Assembly: GCA_002491565.1 (NCBI GenBank)
Contig: DKWE01000026.1
Coordinates: 1 to 7,309, forward strand
DNA: 7,309 nt
DNA from: Lachnospiraceae bacterium UBA7160
Lineage (GTDB): Bacteria; Bacillota; Clostridia; Lachnospirales; Lachnospiraceae
Reading direction: 5' to 3'
Below the pieces are notes generated by a model, which saw only the letters and a list, made by a program, of their open reading frames with translations, was not told the DNA's origin and made no database searches. The position numbers and the translations under genes were made by a program. Below are positions 6,093-7,309 of this stretch, piece by piece. The stretch's first letter is position 1; the number at the start of each line of letters is the position of its first letter.

Positions 6093-6108
6093 TTTAGTAT
6101 AAAGCTCC
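6087..6108 (+). other. Hairpin just upstream of the second ATPase gene
   Basis: GGAG (6087-6090) pairs with CTCC (6105-6108) and CTTTA (6092-6096) with TAAAG (6100-6104). One C is bulged and the loop is three bases. It ends about 17 bases before the ribosome site (GGAAGG, 6125-6130). No T run follows. It could influence message stability or translation. Confidence 0.4.
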
Positions 6109-6141
6109 GGGAGCAGATTTGTATGGGAAGGAAGGGCAGCG

Positions 6142-7299
6142 ATGAGGATTATCATTTACACAGGAAAAGGCGGCGTCGGTAAGACCAGTATGGCAGCGGC
6201 AACCGCCTGTAAGATAGCGGGGAGCGGGAAGAAGGTACTCGTGATGAGTACCGACCAGGCGCACAGTCTTGGGGATTCGTTTGACAGAAAAATCGGGAGG
6301 GAACCGGTGAAAATCACCGAAAACCTCTGGGCATTGGAGATTGATACGGTATATGAGAGCGAGCAAAGCTGGGGAAATCTGAAAAATTATTTGAAACAGC
6401 TCCTTACAGCAAGGGGAGGCGATGGGATCGAAGCAGAGGAACTGCTGGTGTTTCCGGGGTTAGAGGAATTGTTTTCTCTGTTTAAGATTCTGGATGTATA
6501 TGAGGGCGGAGCTTATGACACCGTGATTGTAGACTGTGCGCCGACAGGAGAAACTCTGTCGCTTCTGAAATATCCGGAGCGCCTGTCCGGATTCATCGAA
6601 AAAGTTCTGCCATTCAAGCGTGCAGCGACGAGGGCGGTTGGGAAGGTTATAGAAAAGACGATGAAGCTGCCGATGCCGAAGGACAATGTGTTTGACGATA
6701 TCGAGACTCTGATGGAACGGATGGGAAGCCTGCAGAAACTCCTGCTGGATAAGGACATTGTGAGTCTGCGCGTGGTAACAACCCCGGAACAGATTGTGAT
6801 TCGCGAGGCGAAGCGGAACTTTACATGCCTGTATCTGTACCATTATAACGTGGATGCGGTTATTGTGAATCATATTTATCCGGAAGAGGCGATGAAGGGA
6901 TATTTTCATAAATGGGTGGAGATGCAGGAGGCAGCTTTGCGGGAGATCCGGGAGAGCTTTAGCGAGGTCCCGCGCTTCTATGTGGAGCTGCAGCCGCAGG
7001 AGCTTCGCACGCTGGAGATCCTGAAGCGGACAGGAGAACAGATTTTTGCAGAGTGCGACCCGGATGAGGTGCTGTTTCAACGGGAAATTTACGAGATTGA
7101 TCCGGAACGGAAAAGCCTGAAAATCTATCTGCCGTTTGCAGACAAAGGAGAGCTGCGGCTGGAGCAGGGCGACCGGGAGCTGCTGGTGGGTGTGAAAAAT
7201 GAAATCCGCAGATTTCCGGTTCCGGCGGAGTTTGCAGGGCAGGAAATCATCGGGGCGAAGTTCGAAGACGGGTATTTGCATATACGATTTACTGTATAA
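6142..7299 (+). CDS. ArsA/Get3-family ATPase with C-terminal HSP20-like domain (second copy)
   Basis: This 385-residue paralogue of the protein at 4327-5505 aligns along its whole length. Walker A is GKGGVGKT (residues 8-15, signature Lys9), switch I DQAHSLGD (38-45), switch II DCAPTGETL (131-139), and TTPE (213-216) begins the adenine-side loop. Residues about 320-385 make the beta-rich HSP20-like domain (LKIYLPFADKGELRL through LHIRFTV). All residues needed for nucleotide binding and hydrolysis appear present, so it should be active. As in the first copy, the usual proline after the switch I Asp is replaced, here by Gln, and there is no CxxC zinc motif. The ATG at 6142 follows GGAAGGAAGGG (6125-6135). 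The strongest differences from the first copy lie in the middle helical region, where clients would bind, fitting a heterodimer or two client ranges. It ends ten bases before the window edge. Confidence 0.92.
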   Translation: MRIIIYTGKGGVGKTSMAAATACKIAGSGKKVLVMSTDQAHSLGDSFDRKIGREPVKITENLWALEIDTVYESEQSWGNLKNYLKQLLTARGGDGIEAEELLVFPGLEELFSLFKILDVYEGGAYDTVIVDCAPTGETLSLLKYPERLSGFIEKVLPFKRAATRAVGKVIEKTMKLPMPKDNVFDDIETLMERMGSLQKLLLDKDIVSLRVVTTPEQIVIREAKRNFTCLYLYHYNVDAVIVNHIYPEEAMKGYFHKWVEMQEAALREIRESFSEVPRFYVELQPQELRTLEILKRTGEQIFAECDPDEVLFQREIYEIDPERKSLKIYLPFADKGELRLEQGDRELLVGVKNEIRRFPVPAEFAGQEIIGAKFEDGYLHIRFTV

Positions 7300-7309
7300 G
7301 TCCAGTTTC

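Noticed and set aside
6460..7281. Long open frame on the minus strand opposite the second ATPase
   Set aside because: It mirrors a clearly conserved ATPase, has no recognisable domain and a His/Gln/Leu-rich composition typical of an antisense shadow.
4327..7299. Arsenic resistance operon
   Set aside because: The ATPases are single-domain, and no ArsB, ArsC, ArsD or ArsR-type gene is present; the regulator is MarR type.

Overview
The window reads as a chromosomal segment from a low-to-mid GC Gram-positive anaerobe, most likely a clostridial gut bacterium of the Lachnospiraceae type. The grounds are strong AGGAGG-type ribosome binding sites, one textbook sigma-A promoter, and protein families and codon use typical of that group. 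All supported genes lie on the + strand. This placement is inference from style, not from a marker gene.

Left part (1-3375) is sugar metabolism. It holds the C-terminal end of an unrecognised protein cut by the window edge, then an extended short-chain dehydrogenase/epimerase (559-1584), then a mannitol-dehydrogenase-superfamily oxidoreductase resembling D-mannonate oxidoreductase/fructuronate reductase (1756-3375). The gaps of about 170 bases between them hold hairpins that may slow or end transcription. The set looks like the end of a hexuronate or related sugar-acid utilisation locus, but its substrate cannot be fixed from this window.

Right part (3376-7299) is a separate unit. A strong promoter (TTGACA, 17-base spacer, extended TAGAAT) lies in front of a structured leader of about 230 bases and a MarR-family repressor (3677-4174). 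Three genes follow: a single-domain ArsA/Get3-type ATPase with a C-terminal alpha-crystallin (HSP20-like) domain (4327-5505), a 77-residue helical protein of unknown family (5628-5861), and a second paralogous ArsA/Get3-type ATPase of the same architecture (6142-7299). No arsenite pump, ArsR or ArsD is present, so arsenic resistance is not supported. A client-handling or membrane-protein targeting ATPase pair under MarR control is the more natural guess.

The most interesting DNA lies between the ATPase genes. From 5498 there are three decayed tandem copies of the translation start region of the small gene, the first overlapping the stop codon of the first ATPase. A second, unrelated-looking series of about 32-base imperfect tandem repeats fills the gap before the second ATPase. 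A similar inverted repeat (TATTC, 6-7 bases, GAATT/A) occurs both against the marR promoter and just before the first ATPase, making it a candidate operator linking the regulator to the ATPases.
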